From JAAYDF01 sp964511155 (GTDB lineage Bacteria > Planctomycetota > Phycisphaerae > UBA1845 > PWPN01): DNA of 39,332 nucleotides. A model generated the notes under the pieces. That model did no database searches, had not been told where the DNA came from, and saw nothing but the letters and a program-made list of their open reading frames with translations. Position numbers and translations under genes: made by a program. This document shows positions 1 through 8,875 of this stretch, in pieces. Location: the NCBI GenBank assembly GCA_964511155.1, contig CAZEEJ010000033.1:1-39332 (forward strand). Direction: 5' to 3'. The first letter of the stretch is position 1. Each line of letters begins with the position of its first letter.

Positions 1-1
1 T

Positions 2-1675
2 GAACTCAATGTTGCCAGGCAGAGCTGGAAGCTGGTCAAGGCTCAGTGCAAGGGGGCCCTTCAACTGGCTGAAGCCGCTGCGGCACAAGCAGGCAGAGAC
101 GATGAAGAGGCCAGGGCTTCGCTGAATGCATCGCTGCATACTTTTGGGAGGACGATATGCGACGCTGGCCTGGGGGCAGATCAACTGGCACTCGAGTTCC
201 AGCGGGCCCAGGCAATTCGGGAACGTACCAGTGAGATTGACCGTCAATCTGCGGGGTTGCAGATGAAGGCTGCAACCACCGGCGGTAAGGCCGGTTGGGC
301 CGCTTACTGGGGGGCCGGTCTGGTCGTTCTCGGTCTAGGTTTCTTCCTCTGGAGGTGGAAAGGGGTTATCGTCTGCGCCTCCGTACAGATGTTCTTGTAT
401 GTTTTCATGCACGCGATCAAAGCATACCGGCTGAACGGTGTCCGGAAAAAGCTAAGGCAGGCAGAGCCGGCATCGTCCAGCAGCGTCTCCGACGCGTCCC
501 GCCACCGCGCAGTCAAGGAGGGCGATGCTCGGGCGTTGTCCAAGCGCACCCCGCCGCGTGACGGTAGCGACGGCACTCCGGGGAGTGCGATTCCAAGCGG
601 CAAGCCTGCGGGGGATCCGCCTGCGCCCCAAACCGGCTTCACGAAGCACGCGTTCATCAGCCACTCTTCCCGGGACCGCGAGTCGGCTCAACGGATCTGT
701 GAAGTACTGGAAAGCCATGGTGTGACTTGCTGGATAGCCCCACGCAATATCGATCCGGGCGCTCCGTATGATGAAGAGATATTGCGCGGCATCGCATGCT
801 CGCAAACATTTATTCTCCTTCTGTCCGAGTCGGCCAATGCATCCCCGCACGTCAAGAGGGAGTTGATGGTGGCGCTCCGCGCCGGTCACACGGTGTACCC
901 GATCCGAATCCAGGAGGTGCAGCCGGGTCCCAAGCTGGAATACCTCCTGGAGGGTATCCATTGGGTTGACGCCTGGACGCCGCCCATCGAGGCGCATCTG
1001 GATCGTCTCGCCGAGCTTATTGCGAATGATCCGAACACCGACAAGCACCGCAGTGCGAGCGGACGCAATCTGACGGGCGGGCCGCTCCGAAAGATGCGCC
1101 GACGAAGTCGAATGCTCCTTGTGGGGAGCTTCCTGGTATTCTTGATGGTGGCCGCGGGCTGGATCGCCAGCACATGGAAGGATGGGGTGATTTCGGGCCT
1201 GGTTGCGTATTTGACGCAGCAGGTGGATGCGCGATTGAAAGCTCCCGCGCCCGCCGCACTTCCCGCTACGTCCCCACCTGAACCATCAGCGAAGAAACCC
1301 GAGCCGGCCGGGAACGCAAATGCCAACGTTCCCACTCGGATGAAGGACGCGCAGGGTAACCAGTTAGTAACCCTGAACTGGTCGCACGACCGGAAGGCGG
1401 AGAAACGCTATTCGGCCTCTGAACAGGTTTTCGACGATGCGGGGAATGTGATCGGAGAAGTCAGCCTCGATGGCACGGATCCGGAGACAGCCTACATAGG
1501 TGATGTTATCTTTCACCACACGGCAACTCTCGCTTTCGCGAAGGGTAAAGATAAAACAAACATCTGTGTTTTCAGGGAAGACGCCGCAGCCGGACAATCG
1601 AAAATAGGGAAGGCCAGTGGCTTGTCCTTTTCAGGCCAGGTCATTGCGATCAAGAGAATCGGTGTCGACAACTAA
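2..1675 (+). CDS. Membrane-anchored TIR-domain protein (5' truncated by window edge)
   Basis: The reading frame is open from the first bases of the window, so the start lies outside and the ATG at 257 is probably internal. The first ~85 visible codons are Ala/Gln/Glu-rich and look alpha-helical. One or two hydrophobic segments follow (about nt 295-420), then a Ser/Pro/Lys-rich linker. A TIR fold spans about nt 640-1030: it opens with HAFISHSSRD, continues through CWIAPRNI, and carries SPHVKREL, whose Glu (nt 860-862) sits where NADase TIR domains have their catalytic Glu. Another membrane segment lies at about nt 1108-1170 (MLLVGSFLVFLMVAAGWIAS), followed by a ~150-residue tail I do not recognise. 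Known of the family: bacterial TIR proteins often cleave NAD+ or signal in anti-phage defence. No Thoeris-like partner is visible downstream; upstream is not in the window. Confidence 0.85.
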   Translation, partial: ELNVARQSWKLVKAQCKGALQLAEAAAAQAGRDDEEARASLNASLHTFGRTICDAGLGADQLALEFQRAQAIRERTSEIDRQSAGLQMKAATTGGKAGWAAYWGAGLVVLGLGFFLWRWKGVIVCASVQMFLYVFMHAIKAYRLNGVRKKLRQAEPASSSSVSDASRHRAVKEGDARALSKRTPPRDGSDGTPGSAIPSGKPAGDPPAPQTGFTKHAFISHSSRDRESAQRICEVLESHGVTCWIAPRNIDPGAPYDEEILRGIACSQTFILLLSESANASPHVKRELMVALRAGHTVYPIRIQEVQPGPKLEYLLEGIHWVDAWTPPIEAHLDRLAELIANDPNTDKHRSASGRNLTGGPLRKMRRRSRMLLVGSFLVFLMVAAGWIASTWKDGVISGLVAYLTQQVDARLKAPAPAALPATSPPEPSAKKPEPAGNANANVPTRMKDAQGNQLVTLNWSHDRKAEKRYSASEQVFDDAGNVIGEVSLDGTDPETAYIGDVIFHHTATLAFAKGKDKTNICVFREDAAAGQSKIGKASGLSFSGQVIAIKRIGVDN

Positions 1676-1820
1676 TCGAGTGTTTATGGCGCTATTGAAA
1701 CGATAACGATCCAGGTCACAGTGAAGCGATAGGAAAATCCGCTATCGCCAAAGTCGTCGGCAGTTGTCACGGACCTGTGCATGCTGAGCCGTGCGGCGTG
1801 CGACACGAACGGTGCCGCAC

Positions 1821-1900
1821 GCGGCACCGCTCAACTGTGCGGCAAGCGGCACCGCTCAACTGTGCCGCAGGCGGACCGCCCAAGCGGCACCGATCAATTG
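1821..1900. repeat. Short imperfect direct repeats
   Basis: The 20-mer GCGGCACCGCTCAACTGTGC occurs at 1821-1840 and again at 1846-1865, and a decayed third copy lies at 1884-1900. They fill the 234-bp gap between the convergent TIR and GH106 genes. No clear terminator was seen there. Confidence 0.7.
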
Positions 1901-1909
1901 CCGGCGGGT

Positions 1910-4900
1910 CTACTCCATGGCCTGCAAGGTGACCGGTCCGAGCAGGCCGGCGGGCAGCAGGGGTGAATCGGGCTTGAGGTGTGGATAGACCGTCCAGGTC
2001 AGCCGCTGGTCTGCCGGCAGCTTACTGTCACCGATGATGCGGTTAGCCCACGTGTTGATCACGTCGATCTCCAGCCGGTTGCCCCGGGGCTTGACGTGTT
2101 TCGTGATGTCGACGTGCCACGGGGCGGTCCAGACGAGGCCCAGGTCGACGTCGTTGAGCCGTACGCGGGCCATGTTTTTGACTTGGCCGAGATCGAGATA
2201 GAGCCGGGGCGGCAAGGATGCATTCGGCAGATCGAAGCTCTTGCGGTAGACGGCCGTGCCGCTGTAGTACTTGATGCCCTCTTGCGGGTGAGCGGTCCAA
2301 TCCACGAGTTTCTCAAACCGCGCCGCAGCAGGCCCGCCCCAGCGCGGGTCAAACGTCACCGCCCACTCGCCGGTCAACTCGCCCCAGACGGTCTGTGGCG
2401 GGAAGTTCCTCGCGGCCCCGTCGCGTGTCGGCGTCGTCCTGCGGAACACGACGAACAGCGACTGCCGCGGCGCAAGTTCGAGCGGCACGACGGTGCGGCC
2501 GTTCTCCTCGCGGTACTCCGGAAGATCGCGCCATCGGCCCGTCACCGCATCCCACAGCTCCGGCTGCCGGCCGGCCACACGGAAAGACGGCGAAGTCCTT
2601 GCCGTCTGATCCCCCTGGTGGGAGATGAAGTACAGCTCACCCTCCGGCGTGGTGCGATGCAGCCACAGGAACGCGTCGGCATCCAAGCCGGCGACATCCG
2701 GCGCAACCTCCAGCCCGTCGAGCGCCGCCCGCACGTCCATCCCGCGGAACACCGAGCCCCGGCCGAAGCGCACGGTCCGCACCTTCTCTCCGTCACAGCC
2801 GGCCCACATCTCACCCGCAAGCTGCCGGACCTCGGCATCGCAGGCCGGGTAGTCCTGCAGGCTCGGCGAACGCAACGGCGGCGGCCCAAGCACCGCGCCG
2901 CCCTCGGCGACCAAGCGATGCAGCTTGCGCAAGACGCTCGGCCGCATGTTCGCGAGCTCCGGCAGCACCATGAGCCGGTAGCTCATCCCGTCCGGCAGGA
3001 CGAACTTGCCATCCCGCACCTGCATCCGCTCTTCGATGACCTCGGCGTTGACGTAGTCGAAGGCATAGCCGTTCGGCAGCTTGGGCTCGCGCTGGCCCGT
3101 CATTTTGGGCGTGTCCTCGCCGATGTAGTAGGCGACGTCGGCCACGTACCGGCCCTGCTGCAGGAGGAAATGCGTCCGCCGGAGGTAATCGATCCACGCC
3201 CCCGCGTGGGGGAACCAAGTGTTGTGGCGGTTGAACTCCGTGCCGAAGGGGGCGTTGATGCCCGGAATCCGGTCCTCGAACGGCTGGTGGATGTAGACGT
3301 GCAGCACGAAATGGTTGATGCCTTCGGTGCAGGCCCAGTCGCCGCGCCGCTTTTGCCACCAGGGGTCCAGTGTCCAGTGCGGGCCGCCGGAGGTGAACGC
3401 CTCCGCGGACACGATCGGCTTGCCGTAGACATGGGCCGCCGACGAGGCCGCACGCAGCTCGATCAGGCCCAGGTCCCCGCTGTCCCAGAACTCACCGCCG
3501 ATGTCATGCGACTGGCCGCCGTACTGCAGAAACTCACCGGGGAATCCCCAGTGCCCGTAGTTTTCGAGCCACAGTCGCAGCCCGTGCTGGTCGCACTGTT
3601 CGCGCAGGCCGCCCACGTACTCGGTGGAGATGCGGTCGGCGACCAGGCGTCTCAGGTCCCAGAGGAATCGTTCCGACTGATCCGTGCCGCCGACCACGCG
3701 GCCGGTGAGCACCGGCAGCCACACCAGCGGGTCGTACCCATAGCGCTCGCGGAACACCTCGGCGAAGCCGTCCGTCCAGTTCTGCGAGCCCATCTCGTAG
3801 CTGTCGGCCACGACGCGATGAAACGCCCGGCGATCCGCGGGGGGCATGCGCGTGAGCAACTGCCCGATGAAGGCGTCGAAGTGGAAGGCGGCTGCCCGGC
3901 GGTTCATCTTGTCGACCTCCAGGCCGGTGCCTTCCGGTGATGCCGGGGCGTTCTTCACGCCGGTGGGCGTCATGCCCGTCCGCAGCACTACCCATTCGCC
4001 CGCGGGCACGTCCCAGCGAAGGATGCCGTCCGGCCCCAGCTGCCGGGTGATGTCCACCACCCGCTCCGGCTGCACGGCAAGCTCCGGCACGTCCGGCTCC
4101 GCCTGCGGGGGCCAGAGGTAGGTGTCCCATCGCGGAAACGGCGTTTGGCACATTTTGGCGAGCTGCTTCTCGGCGTAGTTCTCGATGCGGGCCGCACCCG
4201 TCAACTCGATCTCGGCCAGCCCGCCGCGGTTGTGCAGGTTGGTGAATATGATTCGGAAGTGCCGCGCCGATACCACGGGGAACGCCGCCGACACCGGAGC
4301 GTACGGCTTGAAGCCGACGCTGAGCGCCGGATTCGTGCGATTCAGGGTGAACTTGCGCACCGTCTCGAAAGTGCCGTCTTCCCGGGCTGCCTGCAGTTCA
4401 CAATCAACGGAAAAGGGCATGGGGGCGGGATGCAGCACGAGACTTCGCGCGGCGAATGGAGCGGCCAACTCGATATCCACGACCAATGGCTCCTTCGAGG
4501 CCGCGTTTGGCGGAAAGACACAGATCGTGTCGAGCCGGTCATCGAGCAGATTGGCGGCGTCGTCGGTCTCCGGTCGGCAGGTGATGCGTGGCGAGCGTGC
4601 GGCGAGCGTGTCGTCATCGTGGGCCGGCGCCGGAAACGCCAGCACGGCCACATCCTGAAACACCTCGTTCGGTGCAGGCAGCGGGCCGGCAAAGCGCGCA
4701 GGCCCCTGCAGGCGCGATTCGGCCATGGCGAGGTAGCGCATGGCTTGATCGGGCTTGATCCACGGCCCCCCGGACTGGCTCCAGCCGGGGCAGTTGAACA
4801 GGCCGACCTTCACACCGAGCCGCCCGCCTTCGCGCACCGCATGCTCGACCATGCCCCACCATTCCTCCGTCAGCACCTTCACCGGGCCGCGCGCGTGCTC

Positions 4901-5152
4901 GTTCACATCCACGTTGCCGATGAGCACCTCGCCGATGCCCAGGTCGGCCATGGTCTCGAGGTCGCGGGTAATGCCCTCTGCGGAGATGTTGTCGCTGATC
5001 CAATACCAATAGACCCAGGGCTTCGTCTGCTCGGGCGGCTGTTGGAAGCCCCGTTCCAGGGCGGAACCGGCAACGGCGGCTTCGCCCGAGGCATTCGACA
5101 CCGGCAGAGCCAACGCGACGCCGCCAAGAACCATGACCAGTTGCTTGAACAT
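1910..5152 (-). CDS. Secreted GH106-like alpha-L-rhamnosidase
   Basis: About 1080 residues. The N-terminus is a signal peptide (MFKQLVMVLGGVALALPVSN). The mature protein opens with PWVYWYWISDNISAEGITRD and DLETMADLGIGEVLIGNVD, the layout of the N-terminal catalytic region of GH106. The middle has the conserved block around DSYEMGSQNWTDGF and LWLENYGHWGFPGEF. The C-terminus has a beta-sandwich with VRLNDVDLGLVWTAPWHVDI and INTWANRIIGD, typical of the family. GH106 enzymes remove terminal alpha-L-rhamnose from plant or algal polysaccharides such as rhamnogalacturonan or ulvan. Length fits a complete enzyme. An in-frame ATG two codons upstream (5158) is also possible, but AGAGG lies 9 nt from the 5152 start and only 3 nt from 5158. 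It is monocistronic here and divergent from the FG-GAP protein. Confidence 0.85.
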   Translation of the reverse strand: MFKQLVMVLGGVALALPVSNASGEAAVAGSALERGFQQPPEQTKPWVYWYWISDNISAEGITRDLETMADLGIGEVLIGNVDVNEHARGPVKVLTEEWWGMVEHAVREGGRLGVKVGLFNCPGWSQSGGPWIKPDQAMRYLAMAESRLQGPARFAGPLPAPNEVFQDVAVLAFPAPAHDDDTLAARSPRITCRPETDDAANLLDDRLDTICVFPPNAASKEPLVVDIELAAPFAARSLVLHPAPMPFSVDCELQAAREDGTFETVRKFTLNRTNPALSVGFKPYAPVSAAFPVVSARHFRIIFTNLHNRGGLAEIELTGAARIENYAEKQLAKMCQTPFPRWDTYLWPPQAEPDVPELAVQPERVVDITRQLGPDGILRWDVPAGEWVVLRTGMTPTGVKNAPASPEGTGLEVDKMNRRAAAFHFDAFIGQLLTRMPPADRRAFHRVVADSYEMGSQNWTDGFAEVFRERYGYDPLVWLPVLTGRVVGGTDQSERFLWDLRRLVADRISTEYVGGLREQCDQHGLRLWLENYGHWGFPGEFLQYGGQSHDIGGEFWDSGDLGLIELRAASSAAHVYGKPIVSAEAFTSGGPHWTLDPWWQKRRGDWACTEGINHFVLHVYIHQPFEDRIPGINAPFGTEFNRHNTWFPHAGAWIDYLRRTHFLLQQGRYVADVAYYIGEDTPKMTGQREPKLPNGYAFDYVNAEVIEERMQVRDGKFVLPDGMSYRLMVLPELANMRPSVLRKLHRLVAEGGAVLGPPPLRSPSLQDYPACDAEVRQLAGEMWAGCDGEKVRTVRFGRGSVFRGMDVRAALDGLEVAPDVAGLDADAFLWLHRTTPEGELYFISHQGDQTARTSPSFRVAGRQPELWDAVTGRWRDLPEYREENGRTVVPLELAPRQSLFVVFRRTTPTRDGAARNFPPQTVWGELTGEWAVTFDPRWGGPAAARFEKLVDWTAHPQEGIKYYSGTAVYRKSFDLPNASLPPRLYLDLGQVKNMARVRLNDVDLGLVWTAPWHVDITKHVKPRGNRLEIDVINTWANRIIGDSKLPADQRLTWTVYPHLKPDSPLLPAGLLGPVTLQAME

Positions 5153-5288
5153 GACCATCTACCTCTGGGATAACAACGCATCGGAAAACACCCGCCTCAC
5201 CGCGCCGACACCGTACACTCCGGCGTCGCATTCCGCAACGCGGGGTGAGCAAGACGTGGGACTTGACAAGTGAGAAGTGAGAAACCCC

Positions 5289-5395
5289 AATGGGGACTGG
5301 CTCCGCCCCGGCGACGCTTGCCGAAGAGAGCATCGTGGGATGCGGGCCAAGTTCACGGTCTGGGGCACATCGTTCCAGCGGTGCCTGTCCCCATT
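5289..5395. repeat. REP-like inverted repeat in a 540-bp gap
   Basis: AATGGGGAC at 5289-5297 pairs perfectly with GTCCCCATT at 5387-5395, and pairing continues inward with about 8 of 10 matches (to 5307/5377). The TGGGGACAGGCACC-like core resembles intergenic REP elements I recall from many environmental bacteria. No gene was found in the rest of the gap between the divergent GH106 and FG-GAP genes. A T6 run lies at 5541-5546 without a convincing stem before it. Confidence 0.5.
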
Positions 5396-5587
5396 TTGCC
5401 CAGTTGTGAGATCGGCCCGCTGGCAAGGGAGTGGTCGACGCGGCAACGAGAGCCCGGTGAATGCTTATCGGCTTCGCCGGCGGACCCGATAACGCGCAGG
5501 CTGACGCGATCGCACCCTCGTGGGGCCTGACCACGGCGGGTTTTTTGGGGGGATGAGCTTTGGGGGTCGCTTTCAGTGGATGAATGG

Positions 5588-5596
5588 TGCTAGAAT
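5588..5596 (+). promoter_or_regulatory. Candidate extended -10 promoter for the FG-GAP/dockerin gene
   Basis: TGCTAGAAT matches the extended -10 form TGnTATAAT with one mismatch, about 100 nt before the start codon. No good -35 box is visible, which extended -10 promoters can tolerate. Confidence 0.35.
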
Positions 5597-5698
5597 ATAG
5601 AGCATGACGGGGGCCGACATCCGGTAGCGCGCCGACGGGCAGAACTCGATTGCCTTCGCCGTGGCGGCGCGTCAGCGTGAGGTACTAGAAAGAGTGCA

Positions 5699-7588
5699 AT
5701 GCCGCCGTGGCGGCTGATCAGGGGCCAGAAGCTGAACCTGTTGACGACACTCCTCGGCTGGATCGTGTCCGGGCCGGTACTGAGGGGCATGTTCCCGCGG
5801 GCCGGTCTGGCGTTTGCCGTTGTGCTCTGCGCGGATGCGGCCGTGTGCGTGCTCACCCCTTTTACCTCCTGCGGAAGGGATGGGCCAGGCCTGGTGGCTG
5901 CCGCGCGGGCGGAGGACGGCGAACTCTCCTTCAGTCAGCAGGTCCTCGACGCAAGCGGCATCGCCTATCAGCGCATGGTTGGCGATCTGGACGGCGACGG
6001 GCGTAACGACGTGGTCGCCGTCGATGACCGCCAACTGTACTGGTTCGCGGCCCCCGGATGGGAACGCCAAACCCTCGTTCAACTGTCGATCGCCACCCAC
6101 GGATACGCATTCTTCCGCAGCGACGATCTGCAACTGGCGGACATGGACGGGGACGGCGACCTGGACGTGGTCGTCCGAATCGGCGACAGCGGCGACGTGA
6201 ACGGCAAGGTGGTGTGGTTTCAGAACCCGCGGCCAGGCTCGCCCGTCACCACCGTCTGGCCGATGATCGACGTGGGCAGTAACGAATACACCAAAGACAT
6301 CGTGGTCCGCGACTTCGACGGCGACGGCCAACCCGACGTGGTCACGCGCGAGGACGCGCGAACCCAGGTATGGTTCCAGAACACCCCATCGAGCTGGACG
6401 CGCAAAGAGATCGCCCATCCGATCCACGAAGGGATGGACGTCGGCGACCTCGACGGCGACGGGGACCCGGACATCGTGCTGAACGGCTTCTGGCTGGAGA
6501 CGCCGGCCAACCCGCGCACCGGCAGCTACACGCAGCACACCATCGACAGCAAGTGGTTCACCAATCAGCCTTCGGGCTGGCAGGCCTATAGCTGCAAGGT
6601 GGCGGTGGCGGACATCGACGGCGATGGTCGGGAGGACGTCCTCCTGTCGCACTCCGAGCTGCCCGGATTCCCCGTGTCGTGGTACTCGGCCACCGATCCG
6701 CGGGGCGCATGGACCGAGCACGTGGTCACGCCCGCATGTGACTACTGCCACAATCTGCAGGCCGTCGACTTCAACGGCGACGGGTACGTCGACGTGCTTG
6801 CCGGCGGGATGATCCAGTCGCAACACCGGGGGCTTACCCTGTACCTCGGCGATGGCGGCGCGTCGTGGACGCCGCTGATCATCCAGTCGTTGGGGTCCTA
6901 CAGCGCAGAGATCGGCGACCTCGACGACGACCAGGATTGGGACATCGTGACGGTGCGTCAATGGAACCAGGCACCGACGGAGGTGTGGCGAAACGATTTG
7001 AACCCGGACAGCGGGGGCCCGCCGCTGATTGATACCTCCCCCGGCCGGCGTCCCGTATCGCGCATCGCGCACGGCAGCGCGGGCGAGTTTGACGTGCATT
7101 TGCTCGACCCCGACGGCGGCGACCTGGCCGTTGAAGGTCGGCTGGGCGGGCCCGTCCGGCTGGTGGTGAACTTCACCCGGGCGGTGGCGGGCGTGGGCGG
7201 ACTCGATCCGACGGACATCAGCCTGGTCAGCGTCACCGCCGACCCCGTGCCGATCTCCAGCGTGAGTCTTGACGGACTGACGCTGACGATCGAGGTGGCC
7301 TCGTTGCCGGAAGGCCGGCTCACGCTGTCGTTCCCGGGATTGGTCGACGCGGAGCATGCCGGCAGCCTGGTCACCGACACGCTTTGCTTCGCGATGCTGC
7401 CCGGCGACATCAACGGCGATGGGGCCGTCAATGTTCTCGACCTGGTCGTCATCCGGAACACCCTGAACCAGACGGTGACGGCGAGCAACTACCGCAACGA
7501 CGTGACCAGCGACGGGGTGATCAACATCCTCGACCTGGTCACCGTCCGTAACCACCTGAACCAGGTTGCCTCGCCGCCGAGCCCGTGA
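5699..7588 (+). CDS. Secreted FG-GAP/VCBS repeat protein with C-terminal type I dockerin
   Basis: 629 residues. The N-terminus is hydrophobic and consistent with a long signal peptide; a start 30 codons later at 5789 would still leave one. The body has at least seven FG-GAP-type repeats with calcium-binding cores such as GDLDGDGRNDVVAV, ADMDGDGDLDVVV, RDFDGDGQPDVV and ADIDGDGREDVL, predicted to form a beta-propeller. A beta-rich segment follows (about 440-560). The C-terminus has two dockerin F-hand repeats (DINGDGAVNVLDLVVIRNTL and DVTSDGVINILDLVTVRNHL). Dockerins in planctomycetes occur on many secreted proteins and do not by themselves imply a cellulosome. No catalytic domain is recognisable, so the role is probably binding or adhesion at the cell surface. 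Shine-Dalgarno is weak. Confidence 0.85.
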   Translation: MPPWRLIRGQKLNLLTTLLGWIVSGPVLRGMFPRAGLAFAVVLCADAAVCVLTPFTSCGRDGPGLVAAARAEDGELSFSQQVLDASGIAYQRMVGDLDGDGRNDVVAVDDRQLYWFAAPGWERQTLVQLSIATHGYAFFRSDDLQLADMDGDGDLDVVVRIGDSGDVNGKVVWFQNPRPGSPVTTVWPMIDVGSNEYTKDIVVRDFDGDGQPDVVTREDARTQVWFQNTPSSWTRKEIAHPIHEGMDVGDLDGDGDPDIVLNGFWLETPANPRTGSYTQHTIDSKWFTNQPSGWQAYSCKVAVADIDGDGREDVLLSHSELPGFPVSWYSATDPRGAWTEHVVTPACDYCHNLQAVDFNGDGYVDVLAGGMIQSQHRGLTLYLGDGGASWTPLIIQSLGSYSAEIGDLDDDQDWDIVTVRQWNQAPTEVWRNDLNPDSGGPPLIDTSPGRRPVSRIAHGSAGEFDVHLLDPDGGDLAVEGRLGGPVRLVVNFTRAVAGVGGLDPTDISLVSVTADPVPISSVSLDGLTLTIEVASLPEGRLTLSFPGLVDAEHAGSLVTDTLCFAMLPGDINGDGAVNVLDLVVIRNTLNQTVTASNYRNDVTSDGVINILDLVTVRNHLNQVASPPSP

Positions 7589-7647
7589 GCGAAATGCAGG
7601 GCACGGACAACCCAGATCCCGACTCAACCCGTGAGCATGAGCGGATT

Positions 7648-7757
7648 TGAACAGGAGGCAACGGAGGAAACAGAGAGTGCGGGCTTATTCTCTCGGTACC
7701 CGGTCATTCTGCTACCGTCTCCGAATACGTCGGTCGCCACAGGGGGCGACCGCTACG
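7648..7757. repeat. Intergenic repeats, including a CGGYCGCC hairpin
   Basis: This gap between convergent genes holds a purine-rich GAACAGGAGGCAACGGAGG stretch at about 7650 and a hairpin at 7731-7757 (CGGTCGCC, then GGCGACCGCTACG). The hairpin matches two copies at 18630 and 18725. No gene is visible in the gap. Confidence 0.55.
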
Positions 7758-7789
7758 GTCAATCCTGAGATGCGCTCGTCAGCGGCGTG

Positions 7790-8875
7790 TCAGAGTCGGC
7801 GCTGGTCGTAGCCGGCGGCGGGCTGCTGCTGGGTCAGGCAGTGTAGCGTGCCCAGGCCCCAGACGAGGTCGAGGGCGTGGATGCCGATGACCTGGCGATC
7901 GGGGAACAGTTCGGCCAGGGTGGTCAGGGCGAATCGGTCCTTGGCGTCGTTGAAGGTCGGGACGAGGACGCACGTGTTGGCGATGTAGAAGTTGGCGTAG
8001 CTGGCGGGCAACCGCTGGCCGTCGAAGATGACGGGGCGGGGCATGGGCAAGGTCACGATGCGCAGGGGTCGGCCGGCGGCGTCGGTCGCCTCGCGCAGCC
8101 GCCGCATGTTGTCCACGCTGGGTTCGTGGTTCGGGTCGCGGACATCGGGTTCGTAGGCGGCCACGACCAGCCCGGCCCCAACGAACCGGGCGATGTCGTC
8201 CACGTGGCCGTGGGTATCGTCGCCGGCACAGCCCCGCCCGAGCCAGATGACCTTGCGGATGCCGAGATAGTCGGCAAACGCACGCTCGTAGCCTCGCCGC
8301 GTCAGGCCCGGGTTACGCATCTGCACGTCGGAGAGCAGGCACTCCTCGGTGGTCAGCAGGGTGCCGCGGCCGTCGGTATCGATCGCCCCGCCTTCGAGCA
8401 CCAGGGGCTGGCTGTTGTCCGGGCGGCGGGCCTCGACGGTCTCCCACTTGCTGATCCGGGCGACGACGTCGGGCAGGCCGGCGTCCTGCTGGTAGTTGTC
8501 GTACTTGGCCCAGGCGTTGAACCGCCAGCGAACCCAGCGGACGCCGCCCTCCGCCGAGCGGACGGCGGTCGGGGCGGAGTCCCGCAGCCAACAGCGATCG
8601 CTGGGGGCCACGTGCAACCGATAGCCCTCGTGGTGCACGCCGACCAGATCGAGGCAGGCGCGGGCCCGTTCGAGCGTGGCCTGGTCGTGGCAGAGGATCT
8701 CGACCCGCTCGCCGGTGTGCAGCGCGCGGACGATGTCGGCAAAAACCCACTGGACGGGTTCGAGCTTGCCGGGCCAGTCGGGCTCATGGTGTGGCCAGGC
8801 GATCCAGGTGGCCTCGTGACGATCCCACTCCGCGGGCATGGTTCGCAGGGACGCTGAGCCGAAAGTGCTGGTCAT
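7790..8875 (-). CDS. aguA: Agmatine deiminase
   Basis: 361 residues, the usual family length. Converts agmatine to N-carbamoylputrescine and ammonia in the cytoplasm. Visible family blocks are MPAEWDRHEATWIAWPHHEP near the N-terminus, CWLRDSAPT, LVLEGGAIDTDG, GDDTHGHVDDIARF and the C-terminal GTLHCLTQQQP, whose Cys is the catalytic nucleophile of this guanidine-modifying enzyme family. The start is fixed by a 4-nt ATGA overlap with aguB upstream; the frame is open further upstream but there reads the aguB region out of phase. It is the second gene of an aguB-aguA operon giving putrescine from agmatine. No arginine decarboxylase is in the window. Confidence 0.95.
   Translation of the reverse strand: MTSTFGSASLRTMPAEWDRHEATWIAWPHHEPDWPGKLEPVQWVFADIVRALHTGERVEILCHDQATLERARACLDLVGVHHEGYRLHVAPSDRCWLRDSAPTAVRSAEGGVRWVRWRFNAWAKYDNYQQDAGLPDVVARISKWETVEARRPDNSQPLVLEGGAIDTDGRGTLLTTEECLLSDVQMRNPGLTRRGYERAFADYLGIRKVIWLGRGCAGDDTHGHVDDIARFVGAGLVVAAYEPDVRDPNHEPSVDNMRRLREATDAAGRPLRIVTLPMPRPVIFDGQRLPASYANFYIANTCVLVPTFNDAKDRFALTTLAELFPDRQVIGIHALDLVWGLGTLHCLTQQQPAAGYDQRRL

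Noticed and set aside
2..1675. Thoeris defence system
   Set aside because: No ThsA-like SLOG/SIR2 partner is seen downstream; the upstream side is outside the window, so it cannot be claimed.
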